DNA from: Isochrysis galbana
Lineage: Eukaryota > Haptophyta > Isochrysidales > Isochrysidaceae
NCBI GenBank assembly: GCA_018136815.1
Contig: CM030931.1
Span: 9,356,629 to 9,420,628 of the forward strand
Direction of reading: 5' to 3'
Length of the DNA stretch: 64,000 bases
Position numbers and translations under genes: made by a program. Below are positions 22,746-32,685 of this stretch, in pieces. The first letter of the stretch is position 1, and every line of letters begins with the position of its first letter. The notes beneath the pieces are model-generated. The model was not told where the DNA came from and ran no database searches. It saw only the letters and a program-made list of their open reading frames with translations.

Positions 22746-23021
22746 CAAGTAGGTGGTACAAAAAATAGTCGAACGCGAACGCAACTCAAACTTTTTGACC
22801 GTTTGAACATAGTCAACTACCTACTACTCCCTTGACCCCCAAAGTGAACACTGTGAAAAACACTGATAATTTTCCTCGCGCCGCGTACACGCGGCGCTCA
22901 ACACCTCGCGGCTGTGCCGCGAACACACCCAACTCATGGCGCGCGGCAATGAACACCCGTCAACTACATGCTCACCCCCCCTAAAAAAGTGAACGCGCGT
23001 ATTATTTTTACCACCTACTTG
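22746..23021. mobile_element. TA-flanked MITE (276 bp), copy 1
   Basis: Ends are caagtaggtggta and taccacctacttg, a perfect 13-bp terminal inverted repeat, flanked by TA on both sides (22744-22745 and 23022-23023). The next ~20 bp of each arm are also similar. TA duplication suggests Tc1/mariner-type mobilisation. No coding capacity. A shorter inverted copy is at 47426-47567. Confidence 0.75.
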
Positions 23022-23195
23022 TAGTGTGTGGAGTGTCGTCGTCGTCAGGGTCGCTCCCGAGTGAACCCCAGCCCGGTCTTGAGAGGTGCTGCATCTCACA
23101 GTTGCCTCGAGGCTCGAGGACGAGGACGGGGTGTGTTCACAATCCATGGAGCGTCCATGTACTATTTGCTATTTGCCCCCAAACTCACGAGTGCC

Positions 23196-23425
23196 CCCCC
23201 CCTGCGTTGTTTATTTACCCGAAAGGGGTTTTCCCCCAGCGTCCAGCGTGGCCTCGAGGAGAGGGCGTGCTGGGGTGCGCAGGGTCGGTGCGTGCACTGG
23301 GGGGAGGACAAATATCGAAGGGAGGGGGCAGTGCAGTGCCGCAGTGCGCAGTGCCCCCTCCCCCCGGTGCCACTCGCCACTCGGACACCTGGCTCGTCAG
23401 GCATGGCGGGATTCCGGGACTGAAA
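23196..23425 (+). repeat. Dispersed repeat family A, copy 3
   Basis: Carries acccgaaaggggttttccc, cgtggcctcgaggagaggg and cggacacctggctcgtcagg as in copies 1 and 2, with an extra internal cagtgc microrepeat (23329-23353). It ends earlier than the others, after gggattccgggactg. Confidence 0.8.
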
Positions 23426-23439
23426 AAAGAAATCTTAAA

Positions 23440-23640
23440 AAGTTCGCCGCTACATGCACGGCGTGAGACAGATTGCTAGTGCTACTCCTAACTACCCCCT
23501 CTTTCTTACCACTTCCCCTTTCTCCTGCCCCCTTTATTTTTATTTCTCCTTTCCTAGTTCCTAGCAAATGGAGGGAGGGGAGGCCGCGCGCGCTGCTTCG
23601 ACCAGGCGACCAAGGGCGTGAGATGGAGGGGGTAAGAGTG
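23440..23640. repeat. Dispersed repeat family C, copy 1
   Basis: Shares cgctac-tgcacggcgtgagacag, the ctaaccccct block and ggggaggccgcgcgcgctgc with 54125-54310. Confidence 0.6.
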
Positions 23641-23643
23641 AGT

Positions 23644-23735
23644 GGTGAGTGAGAGGGTGCAACCTCAGGTTTGGTTGTTTTTTTCGCAAGTGCCCCCCAT
23701 GTGGACGGTATAAGTTCTACTTAAAGGACCCCCTT
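23644..23735 (-). repeat. Dispersed repeat family E, copy 1
   Basis: In reverse complement it reads ggggtcctttaagtag, acttataccgtcc, then aaccaaacctgaggttgcac. The same order occurs at 48700-48786 and, diverged, at 57880-57960. Confidence 0.55.
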
Positions 23736-23819
23736 ATTATTAAAGTACAAACATGCAGGTTTCAGATGGTAAAACCGCATGTATGTGCGCAGCAGTTGAA
23801 AGAAGTGCCGGACGCGGGC

Positions 23820-24265
23820 CACGAACACTCTGTGGTGTGCACGCACGACCTCTGGCTAGAAAAGAATTTCTCAGACTCCGCCCTTCTGCAATACTAACTT
23901 TAAACTTACACGGGCAAGTTTCGGTGCATGTCAGTTTTGGTTTTGGTTGGTGTCCTCTGGGCGGCGAGCGCGCGTGCACCGCCGATTGACCTCCAAAAAA
24001 CTTTTCGGGCGAGGAGGTGATGCCAACACGACGAACACTCGGTGGTGTGCACGCACGACCTCTGGCTAGAAAGAGTCTTTGAAAGAGTTTCTCCGACTCC
24101 CTTCTGCAATACTAGCTTTAAACTTACACGGACAGTGGGGAGTGTCGAGGCCTGTCAGTTTCGGTCGGTGTCCTCCGGGTGGTGCACGCGCGTGCACCGC
24201 CGATCGGCCTCCAAAAAACTTTTGGGGCGAGGAGGTGATGCCAACACGACGAACACTCGGTGAAC
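23820..24265. repeat. ~210-bp tandem repeat, two units plus start of a third
   Basis: Each unit begins gaacactc-gtggtgtgcac and contains cgacctctggctagaaa, cttctgcaatacta, taaacttacacgg and cctccaaaaaacttttgggg, ending gatgccaacacgac. The third unit is cut after gaacactcggtgaac by the element at 24266. Confidence 0.8.
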
Positions 24266-25019
24266 CAATTAAACCTTTTAATAGTCTCACCGCGCACGCA
24301 GCCGTGGACCCTCTACTTTCTACTCACGTAGGAAAACTTTCTACACCCCCACGCTCCCAGCCCTTCTCCCCCCGCCATCAGGCGGCTCCCCCCGTGCACT
24401 ACTAGGGGGATAGGGGTGAAGGGCTTAGATATGGTCCGGTGGCCCGCGCCTCCCCCCGGTGATCTGTTCCCTCTCTTCCTCCTGTGTCTCCGAGTGGGCG
24501 GCGACCTCAGTCCCGACTTATCCTGTAATCAGGTGCGGGACTTACCTATTTTCCGGTGGGCGGAGCTCTCGCTCGCGCCCACCCCCTTCTCCGCGCTCTC
24601 TCTCCCCTCTCCTGCGGCACGCGCGATGGCGCGCCTGCGGCAGGCCTGCAGCTGCCCATTGGCGACCCTGGAGGCTCATGGAGGCCAGCTCAGGGGGCAG
24701 AGGAGGCTGGGGCTGGGCCCTGGCCTCCCCTGCCTCTCCCTCGCTGGCGCTCCTGAGCCTCAGGGGCCCCCACGCTGCACCTGTCTGCCTGTCGAACAGG
24801 GGGGGAGGAGGGGTTGGAGCAATGGGCTGGCCACGCCGGGCCAGGATGGGCGAATCAGGCGAGCCTGTCAGTGGGAGAGAGGGTCAGCAGGGCAGTGGCC
24901 TCCTGGCAAGCCATCAGGCGTGCCAGGAGGATGGGTGGTTCCTCCCCCATGGCGGGGGAGGAGTGGAGAGAGGGGGGGGCTCGTGCCCCCCCATGGGCGA
25001 GCTAAGTATAAACTTAGTT
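24266..25019 (-). mobile_element. Non-autonomous element B with 15-bp target duplication
   Basis: The right end is the hairpin ctaagtataaacttag, so the element reads on the minus strand like the copy at 17712. Both flanks carry gaacactcggtgaac (24251-24265 and 25020-25034). Internal blocks match 5340-5936, 17712-18320, 19265-19394 and 57955-58157. The distal end (sense ggtttaattg) differs from that of the 17712 copy. No conserved protein is encoded. Confidence 0.8.
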
Positions 25020-25174
25020 GAACACTCGGTGAACAAAGAGCTAGCCCTCCTTGCAACCGAGGCCGTCGTCCCGGGGAAATGCGACGCTCTTGGCGTCCTC
25101 CTGATGTTGGGGAATCCGGTCAGTGATTCGGGAGTCAGAAGACTCGAGGCGCGTCTCTGCGAGCGAGCGGTTGC

Positions 25175-25789
25175 TATCGCGCTGGATGCCAGGAAGCAGC
25201 CAGAGCGGCAACAAAAAGCAGTAGGGTCATGACAGACAGTGAGAGAGACAGTGGTACAGGGGTGAGAGAGAGGTCAGAACCTGGGACACCTGGGGGCACT
25301 GGGGATCTCAAGATACCCCTGGGGCACGGTGATTCTACAACAATCACACACCCACAAACCCTTACATATACCCCACCACGGTTCTTTGGATAATACTCTG
25401 AGACAAACAGGAAGGCGTGCGAGGGAACAAAGAAGGAATCAAGGATTTAGGGAATTGGCGAGTATTGCCTTAGTATGAGCCGATGAAGCGTCGTGAGTGT
25501 TGATGAAGGTGAGATTCCTTAGGTGCACTAAGTCGATCTAGAGTGAGCTGAGATCCCCAAGATGAAGGCGAGGTCTAGAAGTCGATGTGCAAATGACTCG
25601 GGAACCCCAAGAACTCGATGTGCATCGACTGCAGATGATAATGTAGAGAAGAGTCCAGAAGGTGGTGCACATGATGAAAGAGGCTGATGACTTGATGAAA
25701 AGGAATCTGGCAGACAAAGTTATCGGTAAAGCCGATTCTATCGGTAAGGACCAATGGGTTGTGTTGGCAGATGACGGCACTCTGTGATA
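25175..25789 (-). repeat. 3' LTR of the copia element
   Basis: 615 bp, near-identical to 32068-32680. Differences seen include acaatcac/acgatcac, ataccccacc/atacccacc, atctggcag/atctagcag and ggtaaagccg/ggtaagccg. Confidence 0.95.
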
Positions 25790-25895
25790 CCCCCCCATAA
25801 GGCGAGCACGGAGGGTGAGGCTTAGATACAGAGGATAAGGGTAGAAGAATGGAGAATGCCTTGCATGACAGTCGTAATACTCGGAGTGGTATATG

Positions 25896-28800
25896 TCACT
25901 GGAGCTTTTCGTCAGAGGCAGTCTTAGAGGCAGACGTTGTTCCTGCCGTAGCTTCTTCGGCGGAACATGAATTTGAACTCGTCAGACTTTGTGCAATGAT
26001 GGACGCGCAGTCGTTTAGAAGGGATAGGAGACGGCAGAAGGGAGCGGGCCCAAGGGGCTTGGTGAGGATGTCAGCGAGCATAAGGTTACCGGGGACATGT
26101 CGCATAGCGAGGGCGCGCTTTGCAACGAGATCGCGGAGGAAAGCGGCGGCGCGCATTATGTGCTTGGTCTTTTTGAAGGCAACGGGGTCGAGGGACATGT
26201 TGATGGCAGACTTGGAGTCGGAGCACAGAAGGGTAGGGCCATCCGGCGGGAGAGATAGGTCGACAAGCAAATCCCGGATGAAGAGGATGTCGCGGGCAGC
26301 AAGCATGGCACCGAAGTACTCGGCCTCGGCGCTCGACAACGAGACGGAGCGTTGGGTCTTGGAGAACCAGTGGACAGGACAGCCGTACAGAAAGAAGATG
26401 GCGCCCGTACAAGAGAAGCGAGATTCCCAATTTGAGTCGACATGGACTAGAAAGGGCAGCGAGGGATCCGGGCGAAAGAGCAGAGCGCAGGTGGAGGAGT
26501 CACGCACGTAGCAAAGGACGCGGACGACAGCGGCGAAGTGCGTAGGACCAGGGTTGGTCATGAAGCGTGAGAGCTGCGAGGCTGCATATGCGAGATCTGG
26601 CCTAGACATGTTGGCAAGCCAGAGGAGGCCCCCAACGATGGCCATATAGGTGTCGCGCTTGGAGGCCATGGAGTCAAAAGCAACAGAGCCAGGCGTGGGT
26701 GAATCAGATGGATCGAGGTGGAGGGCGCCGAGAGGGGATTTGAAGGTGCGTGTGGTAGTGCTAGATAGGAAAGCATCATGCCGTTGAAGGAGATCTGAGA
26801 CGTAAAGACTCTGAGATAAGGTGAGGATCCGACGCGGACGGTCACGAGCCACGGCAACATTGAGGATCCACGAGAGTTCGCCCTTGTCTTCAATGGGGAA
26901 CCTATCGCCGAGATCGTGAACAAAACGAGCGCGGAGGCCGGAGTCATTGTCGACGATGAGGGCGTCGTCCACGTACACCAGCACCCAAAGCAAAGACGAG
27001 CCGCTGATGAAGATGTAGAGACAGACATCGATAGTAGAGCGCGTGAAGCCCCACTTCAGGAGGAAGGAGGTGAGAAGCTCGGCCCATTCGCGCCCAGCTT
27101 GACGGAGGCCATAGATAGAGCGCAATAATTTGCACACGAGACGAACCCCGCGACAGTCACGAGGAGGGAGGCCAGGTGGCATGCGCATGAAGAGGGGCTG
27201 TGGAAGAGTGGCTTGCAGATAAGCTTGGCGGACGTCGATGGAGGACAAGTTGTAGTCACGAGCGGCAGCGATGGCAAGCACGAGACGGATGGTAACCGTT
27301 TTGACCACGGTAGAGAAGATGCGGTCGAAATCGACTCCGTATCGTTGAGTATTGCCGTCGGCGACGAGGCGGGCCTTGAATTTCTCGATGGAGCCGTCGG
27401 CCTTGCGTTTGACGGCGAAGACAAAATGGCAATGCATAAGATTGGCGCCCTCGGGCATGGCGTCCTCGGGAACGCACTCCCAAGTGCGAAGTGCCATGAG
27501 GCCGCCGAGCTCCTTGTTGATGGCCACGCGCCAATAGTCGGCATGGGTGGACTGAAGCGCTTGACGGTACGTCTTGGGGACCGTCACATCCCCCATGTCG
27601 GCAACAACGGTGACGGCTTGGGCGAAGGGTGAATGGTCGCTACCGGCGTGAGCAAAAGGTGGACAGCTGTCGCCGGTAGTGAGCAGGTCGGAGGTAAAAG
27701 CAAAACATAAAGGGTCAGATCGAGAATCGAACCCTGCCGCTGCAGCTCCAAGAGCAAACACAGCTGCAGCCTGAGCCATAGAGGTATTCTGCATTGAAGG
27801 AGTATGAGCAGAAGTAGTATTCATACCATGACGTTGGTGCTCGAGCTCAAGGAGGCGTGGGGAGCGACGAATTGCAGATGGTGCTGCAGTAGGTGCAGGT
27901 ACAGGAGTTGGAACGGGGGCAGGGGAGGGGGCAGGTGCAAATGCAGCTGGATCGTCGTCATTCTCAAGCCAGTTGGGTCTAGGCTCATCCTTGAGGCCTG
28001 GGAACTGGTCCTCCCATACGCGGATCTTGGCTGCAACAATGACACGTTTGGAGTCGAGTAAGTAGACAACATGGCCAGGGCTCTCCTCAGAAGGCCCCAT
28101 GTAGAGGCCATACCAACCTCTGTCGGCGAAGTGGCGATCGCCAACACGTCGCGGCACGGGGGCAACGACGGCACAAAGGCAACCAAAAGCATAGAGACAA
28201 CGGATGTCAGGGGGATGCCCAGTGAGGAGTTGATAAGGCGACAAGTTCCGGCGAGAAGGTCGTGGAAGCCTGTTGGTGATCCAAACCGCTGTCTGCATGG
28301 CAAAGGGATGAAAGGACGGAGGCAGACCAGCAGCAGCAAGAAGGACGCGGGCTGTACCAAAGGTGACGCCCCACATACGTTCCACATGTGAGTTTTGTTG
28401 CGGCGTGTATTCCGATGAGTAGCTTGCACGGATACGACGGTGAGCAAGGAAGTCTCGGAAGTGATAGGAGAGGAAAGCGCTTCCCTTGTCGGATCGCACA
28501 ATGGAGGGCTTGTATGTGCCGTCAAGGGAGCGAAGATGAGCGGCGACGTCTGCAATGAATTGGCCTAGAGCTGAGGCTGCGACCTCGGCGGTCATGGCTC
28601 GCGCGGGCCATACCCGGGTGAAGCCGCTACCAGCATCCACAGTACCGCAGTAGCATGTGTACTTGAAGAGGATGCTCTCCAAAAGCGGGCCGGCAAAGTC
28701 CATGTAGACCATGGCTCCGGGAGGCGGTTGGGCGTCAAGGGAAGTTGGGAGGCGGGAGAAGGGGGCGGCGCGCATGCGACCACGGACAACTGCTTCCGGC

Positions 28801-31800
28801 ATGGGGAGGCCAGTTGGCGGGCGGTGGCGAGACAGGTTGTGGCCAACGGTGGCGGTGGGCACAAGCGACCATTGATCAGCGTAAGGAAAACCGAGGCGTC
28901 GATAGAGCAGAGCGTGTGAGGCAAGGTCTCCATGCACCACAGTAGCAGCTGCCGAAGCAGAGGCCGCGGAGGGGCGAAGTGGGCAGCGGACAGAGTGAGG
29001 ACGGGTGTCAGAAGGTGCCACGAATCGCACTGGGATGCGAAATGCGGCTGAGTCATCGTGGACACGTATGGGATGAGCGCCAGGAACATGGATGTAGCCT
29101 GCATCGAGGTCATGGCGGAAACCAAAAAGATCTCGCATAACCCGTGTAGAATACAGCACAGTATTGCACTCAGCCAAGACAAGGACGTTTGGAATCTCGT
29201 AGCATTCCCAAGTGTCGCCGACAAGGAGGTACACCAAAGCAATCCCAACTGCCTGGGCGACAACGGGACCAGCAGCAGTGTCAACACCTAGGCGAGGGTG
29301 GGCATCCGTGACGCGCCACAGGCGGTCAAGGCGGTCAACAACCCAAAACGTAGCCATGGAGTCAACAAGAGCTTCTTCCTCAATCGGCGTCTTAGTCTCG
29401 GTCGCAAGGAGAGGCAAGGGACCTTTGGCACAAAGAGCATAGCCAAAGGTCCGCATGCTAGCGGTGTAGGCTTGGATGGCACCATTAGCATCATTTTGAT
29501 CTGATGCGATGGCAGAAGCCGCGGCATGGGCCTGGGTATAGGCCATGAGAGGGGTGCCACTTGTAGAAGGCGGCTGGTGTGGCGCCTGTGATGCTTCAGG
29601 TGGATTAGTTACAGTAGGTGTAGGGGTAGTTGCAGCAGCCTGGGCGTAGGTTGATGATGAGGTTGAGGCAGGCACAGCCGCAACACGAGAGGCATCACGA
29701 TCGAGTAATTCGAGTGCACGTCGTGTGAGCCGAGAACGAGTGCCGGAGGTCGTAGACGTTGATAAGCGGGGGCATATGTCTGCATGATGATCAGCCCCGC
29801 ACCCGCGGCACTTGGTTGTGGGTTGTTTGCAAAACGGCCGATTGTGTGAGCCCAAACAACGGAGGCAAATGGGCTCACCCTTCGGCGGAGGACGCTCGCT
29901 TGACGGCCGACCTTTCCCTTTGGATGAGGATTTAGGTGCGGTGACGGCGAAAGCATGTGCAGCAGGGCGTTGAGCCGAGAGTTCCGCACGAGTTTGACTG
30001 ACATATTCTTCATAATGGTCAACAAAGGAGGTTAGCCGCCTGCCGCGTACGAATTGCCGGAGTTGTGAGTAGGCCAAGGGGAGTGAATGATCAAAGAAAG
30101 CAATGAGGGTGGCATCGTCCGGAGGAGGTTTGCCCGTGCGCTTAATGCCCGCGACGGCCATATTGATGTTGTCATATTGGCGGCGTAGATCAGCGAGATC
30201 GAGGCCGGCCCTAGCATCAATCACATGTGTCTGTGCCATGCCAAGGTAGTGAGCATAATCGGCAGCATCATCTTTCTTGGCAGCGAAGGTGGCACGCAGG
30301 TAGCGTAAGGCGCCCACGCCATCGTTTGCATGGCCATGAAAGACAGATACACGCAAGGATGCTGGGAGGGCTTGGAGAAGTAGGCCATACAGTCGGGCAT
30401 TGAGAGTGTCATAGGACCGTTGCTTCTCCCCATCCTCATCCGGGCGGGTAACATCATCTTCAAGAAGGTGGATGGCATCTGTGAGTTTCCATGCAACATA
30501 GCCGGAGAAGAGGATGGCCCACTCCATGTATTCAGACCTCTCGCCGGAGAAGGTGGGCAAAGTGGAAGCCTCTGAAGTTGCCGGCGCACAAACAAAGGTG
30601 GGTAGGTGGGATAGAAGTAAGAGAAGCACCATGAAGGAGGGCCGAAGCGCCGAGGACCGAATTGAAGTGTGCGACCTGACAAGATAGGTGGACTTGGCGC
30701 GAGCGTGAAGGCGTTTGGATTCCAAAAGGTTCCGATGGCGTTCACGGACTAGAAAAGCCGCGTAGCCGGACTTCTTCTTCTTGAGTGGGAGAACTAGAGG
30801 AGCATCATCTTCGCCCCCCTCGTCTGTGGCGCAGCATTGATTGTACGTCAAGCGCTTGGTTGCCCAAGTGAAGAGGGTTCTGGCACGGAGGTAGAGAGAG
30901 AAAGATGCCGAGAGAAGAGAGGTAGCCCAAGAGCTGAGTGAGTAGTAAGCCTCGTAGAGGAAGAGTGATAGGATGCGACCGGCTGTATGGCGCACAACCG
31001 TAGAAGTTGTGAGTAAGGCGACAAGCCAAGCATTGCTCCGAATGTGCAAGTCTTCGGCGGCAACAAAAGAGGCACAAACAGCAGAAGTGGGTAGGTGTCG
31101 CAGGAGCGAGAAAGCCAAGTGGCAGCAACCAAGGAGGTGATGGAGGGACTCCATAAAATTTCCAACATAGGAGATGGAGGAGTAGATAGCACGTGAGTGG
31201 CGGCGGCGGCGAGTGGCGGCCCGACGAGCGGCACGTGATGAGTGTAGAGGTCCAGATGGGACAGAATGGAGGGCTCCATAGAATGACAGCTGGTCAAGAA
31301 GGGCCTGCAACCATGTATCAGAGAAGAGAAGTCCCAAAACTCCAACATAGGAGATGGAGGAGTAGATAGCACGTGAGTGGCGGCGGCGGCGAGTGACGGC
31401 GCGACGAGCGGCACGTGATGAGTGTAGAGGTCCAGATGGGACAGAATGGAGGGCTCCATAGAATGACAGCTGGTCAAGGAGGGCCTGCAACCATTTATCA
31501 GAGAAGAGAAGTCCACCCCATCCCAGAAGGGGGGGAGTGAGGGGTGGTGGCTGAAGTGAGAGTGAGAATTGCGTGCAAACGCGCGTAGGAGAGAGGTTTA
31601 GGAAACCGCGAGATTCCTCTTGCATGTTTATGATGGGGGAGAGATTTTCACCAAAGCTAGAGACCTGAGACATAAGGGAAAGGATAGAGGGAGAGGAAAC
31701 ACCTCCTCCATGCCAAAGGGCCTTGGGGTGGAGATGTAAGAAAGGAAGAGTGGGACGATAAGGCGATGCGCTTGGGCGTTTTGGTGAAAAGACGCCGGTG

Positions 31801-32240
31801 ACGGCGTTCTTCGACACGAGTTCATCGCAGATTTTTGCAGAGGGCTCACCCTGAGGCAGACAGAAGGGGCAGGGGAGGAAGAGGGCCCATCCCACTGCCC
31901 CCAAGGTCTCCCCCTTGGTGCAATGGGATGACGCTCGCTTGCGGTGAGGTGCGCATGCTGCAGTTCGACGCTCGTCGAGTGCGACGAGCGAGTGCGAGTC
32001 TGGCAGGGACAGGCAGGCAGGCATGGACAGAGGCATGGCAGTGGCACACACCTGGGTGGGAGCTCCATATCGCGCTGGATGCCAGGAAGCAGCCAGAGCG
32101 GCAACAAAAAGCAGTAGGGTCATGACAGACAGTGAGAGAGACAGTGGTACAGGGGTGAGAGAGAGGTCAGAACCTGGGACACCTGGGGGCACTGGGGATC
32201 TCAAGATACCCCTGGGGCACGGTGATTCTACAACGATCAC
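25896..32240 (-). CDS. Copia Gag-Pol polyprotein (2114 codons, intact)
   Basis: Order Gag, protease, integrase, RT, RNase H is that of Ty1/copia. The Gag core starts near residue 565 (LPTFSGERSEYMEW). Two zinc knuckles CLRCLGSHNRPFC and CRGCGADHHADIC lie near residues 793-820. The protease motif LVDSMATFW (about 962) replaces the usual LDSGA. Integrase Asp, Asp and Glu are in MDFAGP, RSDKGSAF and VERMWG (about 1180-1290). RT has the YVDD box near 1757. RNase H has HVDSNWE, SSAEAEYF and the closing ADILTKPL near 2060. The frame opens within the 5' LTR, so the true start is uncertain; it includes about 550 residues before Gag with hydrophobic segments and a duplicated 60-residue unit. No frameshift separates Gag and Pol. 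Confidence 0.93.
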   Translation of the reverse strand: MIVVESPCPRGILRSPVPPGVPGSDLSLTPVPLSLSLSVMTLLLFVAALAASWHPARYGAPTQVCATAMPLSMPACLSLPDSHSLVALDERRTAACAPHRKRASSHCTKGETLGAVGWALFLPCPFCLPQGEPSAKICDELVSKNAVTGVFSPKRPSASPYRPTLPFLHLHPKALWHGGGVSSPSILSLMSQVSSFGENLSPIINMQEESRGFLNLSPTRVCTQFSLSLQPPPLTPPLLGWGGLLFSDKWLQALLDQLSFYGALHSVPSGPLHSSRAARRAVTRRRRHSRAIYSSISYVGVLGLLFSDTWLQALLDQLSFYGALHSVPSGPLHSSRAARRAATRRRRHSRAIYSSISYVGNFMESLHHLLGCCHLAFSLLRHLPTSAVCASFVAAEDLHIRSNAWLVALLTTSTVVRHTAGRILSLFLYEAYYSLSSWATSLLSASFSLYLRARTLFTWATKRLTYNQCCATDEGGEDDAPLVLPLKKKKSGYAAFLVRERHRNLLESKRLHARAKSTYLVRSHTSIRSSALRPSFMVLLLLLSHLPTFVCAPATSEASTLPTFSGERSEYMEWAILFSGYVAWKLTDAIHLLEDDVTRPDEDGEKQRSYDTLNARLYGLLLQALPASLRVSVFHGHANDGVGALRYLRATFAAKKDDAADYAHYLGMAQTHVIDARAGLDLADLRRQYDNINMAVAGIKRTGKPPPDDATLIAFFDHSLPLAYSQLRQFVRGRRLTSFVDHYEEYVSQTRAELSAQRPAAHAFAVTAPKSSSKGKGRPSSERPPPKGEPICLRCLGSHNRPFCKQPTTKCRGCGADHHADICPRLSTSTTSGTRSRLTRRALELLDRDASRVAAVPASTSSSTYAQAAATTPTPTVTNPPEASQAPHQPPSTSGTPLMAYTQAHAAASAIASDQNDANGAIQAYTASMRTFGYALCAKGPLPLLATETKTPIEEEALVDSMATFWVVDRLDRLWRVTDAHPRLGVDTAAGPVVAQAVGIALVYLLVGDTWECYEIPNVLVLAECNTVLYSTRVMRDLFGFRHDLDAGYIHVPGAHPIRVHDDSAAFRIPVRFVAPSDTRPHSVRCPLRPSAASASAAATVVHGDLASHALLYRRLGFPYADQWSLVPTATVGHNLSRHRPPTGLPMPEAVVRGRMRAAPFSRLPTSLDAQPPPGAMVYMDFAGPLLESILFKYTCYCGTVDAGSGFTRVWPARAMTAEVAASALGQFIADVAAHLRSLDGTYKPSIVRSDKGSAFLSYHFRDFLAHRRIRASYSSEYTPQQNSHVERMWGVTFGTARVLLAAAGLPPSFHPFAMQTAVWITNRLPRPSRRNLSPYQLLTGHPPDIRCLYAFGCLCAVVAPVPRRVGDRHFADRGWYGLYMGPSEESPGHVVYLLDSKRVIVAAKIRVWEDQFPGLKDEPRPNWLENDDDPAAFAPAPSPAPVPTPVPAPTAAPSAIRRSPRLLELEHQRHGMNTTSAHTPSMQNTSMAQAAAVFALGAAAAGFDSRSDPLCFAFTSDLLTTGDSCPPFAHAGSDHSPFAQAVTVVADMGDVTVPKTYRQALQSTHADYWRVAINKELGGLMALRTWECVPEDAMPEGANLMHCHFVFAVKRKADGSIEKFKARLVADGNTQRYGVDFDRIFSTVVKTVTIRLVLAIAAARDYNLSSIDVRQAYLQATLPQPLFMRMPPGLPPRDCRGVRLVCKLLRSIYGLRQAGREWAELLTSFLLKWGFTRSTIDVCLYIFISGSSLLWVLVYVDDALIVDNDSGLRARFVHDLGDRFPIEDKGELSWILNVAVARDRPRRILTLSQSLYVSDLLQRHDAFLSSTTTRTFKSPLGALHLDPSDSPTPGSVAFDSMASKRDTYMAIVGGLLWLANMSRPDLAYAASQLSRFMTNPGPTHFAAVVRVLCYVRDSSTCALLFRPDPSLPFLVHVDSNWESRFSCTGAIFFLYGCPVHWFSKTQRSVSLSSAEAEYFGAMLAARDILFIRDLLVDLSLPPDGPTLLCSDSKSAINMSLDPVAFKKTKHIMRAAAFLRDLVAKRALAMRHVPGNLMLADILTKPLGPAPFCRLLSLLNDCASIIAQSLTSSNSCSAEEATAGTTSASKTASDEKLQ
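31141..31505 (-). repeat. 180-bp tandem duplication in the copia leader
   Basis: Two near-identical 180-bp units (for example ccaacataggagatggagg ... tggtcaagaagggcctgcaa) encode two copies of a ~60-residue segment starting LLFSD-WLQALLDQLSFY. The same pair appears at 40254-40626. Confidence 0.9.
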
Positions 32241-32680
32241 ACACCCACAAACCCTTACATATACCCACCACGGTTCTTTGGATAATACTCTGAGACAAAC
32301 AGGAAGGCGTGCGAGGGAACAAAGAAGGAATCAAGGATTTAGGGAATTGGCGAGTATTGCCTTAGTATGAGCCGATGAAGCGTCGTGAGTGTTGATGAAG
32401 GTGAGATTCCTTAGGTGCACTAAGTCGATCTAGAGTGAGCTGAGATCCCCAAGATGAAGGCGAGGTCTAGAAGTCGATGTGCAAATGACTCGGGAACCCC
32501 AAGAACTCGATGTGCATCGACTGCAGATGATAATGTAGAGAAGAGTCCAGAAGGTGGTGCACATGATGAAAGAGGCTGATGACTTGATGAAAAGGAATCT
32601 AGCAGACAAAGTTATCGGTAAGCCGATTCTATCGGTAAGGACCAATGGGTTGTGTTGGCAGATGACGGCACTCTGTGATA
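32068..32680 (-). repeat. 5' LTR of the copia element
   Basis: 613 bp, ending at the gttgc target duplication (32681). Contains the start of the polyprotein frame. Confidence 0.95.
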
Positions 32681-32685
32681 GTTGC

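Larger units (their letters stand above)
25175..32680 (-). mobile_element. Complete Ty1/copia LTR retrotransposon
   Basis: The element is 7506 bp and bounded by the 5-bp target duplication gttgc (25170-25174 and 32681-32685). Its LTRs are 25175-25789 and 32068-32680 (about 614 bp), ending TATC...GATA on the element strand. They differ at only about four positions, so insertion is recent. The element strand is minus: the 5' LTR is the right one. The likely primer-binding site TGGAGCTCCCACC follows it at 32067, and a polypurine tract TTATGGGGGGG precedes the 3' LTR at 25800-25790. One uninterrupted frame covers the whole internal region. Confidence 0.95.
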
